Origin: Ridgeia piscesae
Lineage: Eukaryota; Annelida; Polychaeta; Sabellida; Siboglinidae
DNA: 64,000 nucleotides
Assembly: GCA_025642075.2 (NCBI GenBank)
Contig: JAODUO010000032.1
Span: forward strand, 452,501 to 516,500
Direction of reading: 5' to 3'
This document shows positions 63,859-64,000 of the stretch, piece by piece. Both the position numbers and the translations under genes were made by a program. How positions within the stretch are numbered: position 1 is the first letter of the stretch; each line of letters begins with the position of its first letter. The notes below the pieces were generated by a model. The model worked only from the letters and a program-made list of their open reading frames with translations, had not been told where the DNA came from and ran no database searches.

Positions 63859-64000
63859 CTGCAATGCATACATATATTAATTAATATAGCTTTTGCTTAT
63901 TATTGTTGATCTGTGTTAATGTTTCTTTCAAATTACATTCAACCGTACAGTAAATACAATCATCATTACCATTGCAATGGTGGACAACGATGGCAAACTT
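63859..64000 (-). other. Intron 5' of exon B, cassette 5 (continues off the right edge)
   Basis: Matches the B-C interval of other cassettes (atggtggacaacgatggcaa). By comparison the next exon, type C, should lie roughly 1.3-2.2 kb to the right. Confidence 0.65.

Overview
The window looks like invertebrate animal DNA: AT-rich, intron-rich, full of long (TA)n, (CA/TG)n and tetranucleotide microsatellites, broken non-LTR retrotransposons, one Penelope-like fragment, tRNA-derived SINE sequence and an inverted-repeat MITE. The retroelement and SINE styles suggest a lophotrochozoan, probably a mollusc. That is inference; nothing here fixes the species. There is no sign of a bacterial genome, CRISPR array or rRNA gene.

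The single supported host gene is on the minus strand and runs through the whole window. I can place 30 short exons (18 to 153 nt) between 331 and 63858. Each has an AG acceptor and a GT donor, is a multiple of 3 nt long, and is flanked by phase-1 introns. They join in order with no stop codon to give 2973 nt (991 codons). The exons fall into six classes that recur in a fixed order, B-A-D-E1-E2-C, five times. B, A, D and C each encode a small cysteine-rich module of 36 to 51 residues (6, 6, 5 and 7 Cys). E1 and E2 are 6 to 13 codon linkers. A and B resemble EB-module-like extracellular disulfide domains. I number cassettes left to right, so cassette 1 is the most 3' in the transcript: cassette 1 = 331-20365, 2 = 22053-35522, 3 = 37644-44085, 4 = 45883-52653, 5 = 54820-63858. 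No start codon exon, signal peptide, membrane segment or terminal exon is visible, so the gene continues past both edges. A secreted or cell-surface modular protein built by repeated duplication of a six-exon cassette is the most economical reading.

Introns also keep paralogy between cassettes (a shared tRNA-like SINE next to every C exon, shared blocks 5' of B, TA/CA tracts upstream of every A exon). The array therefore grew by segmental duplication of roughly 8-9 kb units that later expanded unevenly: cassettes 3-5 are compact, while cassettes 1 and 2 are swollen by mobile elements. Cassettes 1-2 and 3-5 form two sequence subfamilies. Because the cassettes are paralogous, they act as built-in empty sites: they show a TTAA-flanked MITE, a minisatellite amplified beside a splice donor, LINE insertions and a deletion, and microsatellites expanding within 10-20 bp of splice acceptors.

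Everything else is intron. The left 13 kb holds a jockey/CR1-like LINE, a SINE and a LINE/Penelope mosaic. 15.6-16.6 kb has a LINE 3' end and a long (CA)n. 21.5-22.0 kb is the MITE. 28.1-28.7 and 33.6-34.1 kb are minisatellites. 45.4-47.3 kb has two oppositely oriented LINE copies around exon C. 53.7 and 60.5-60.8 kb hold TA-centred foldbacks. 57.4-59.3 kb is an internally deleted RTE/CFDP2-like LINE, and 61.7-62.3 kb is a SINE head with a LINE endonuclease fragment.
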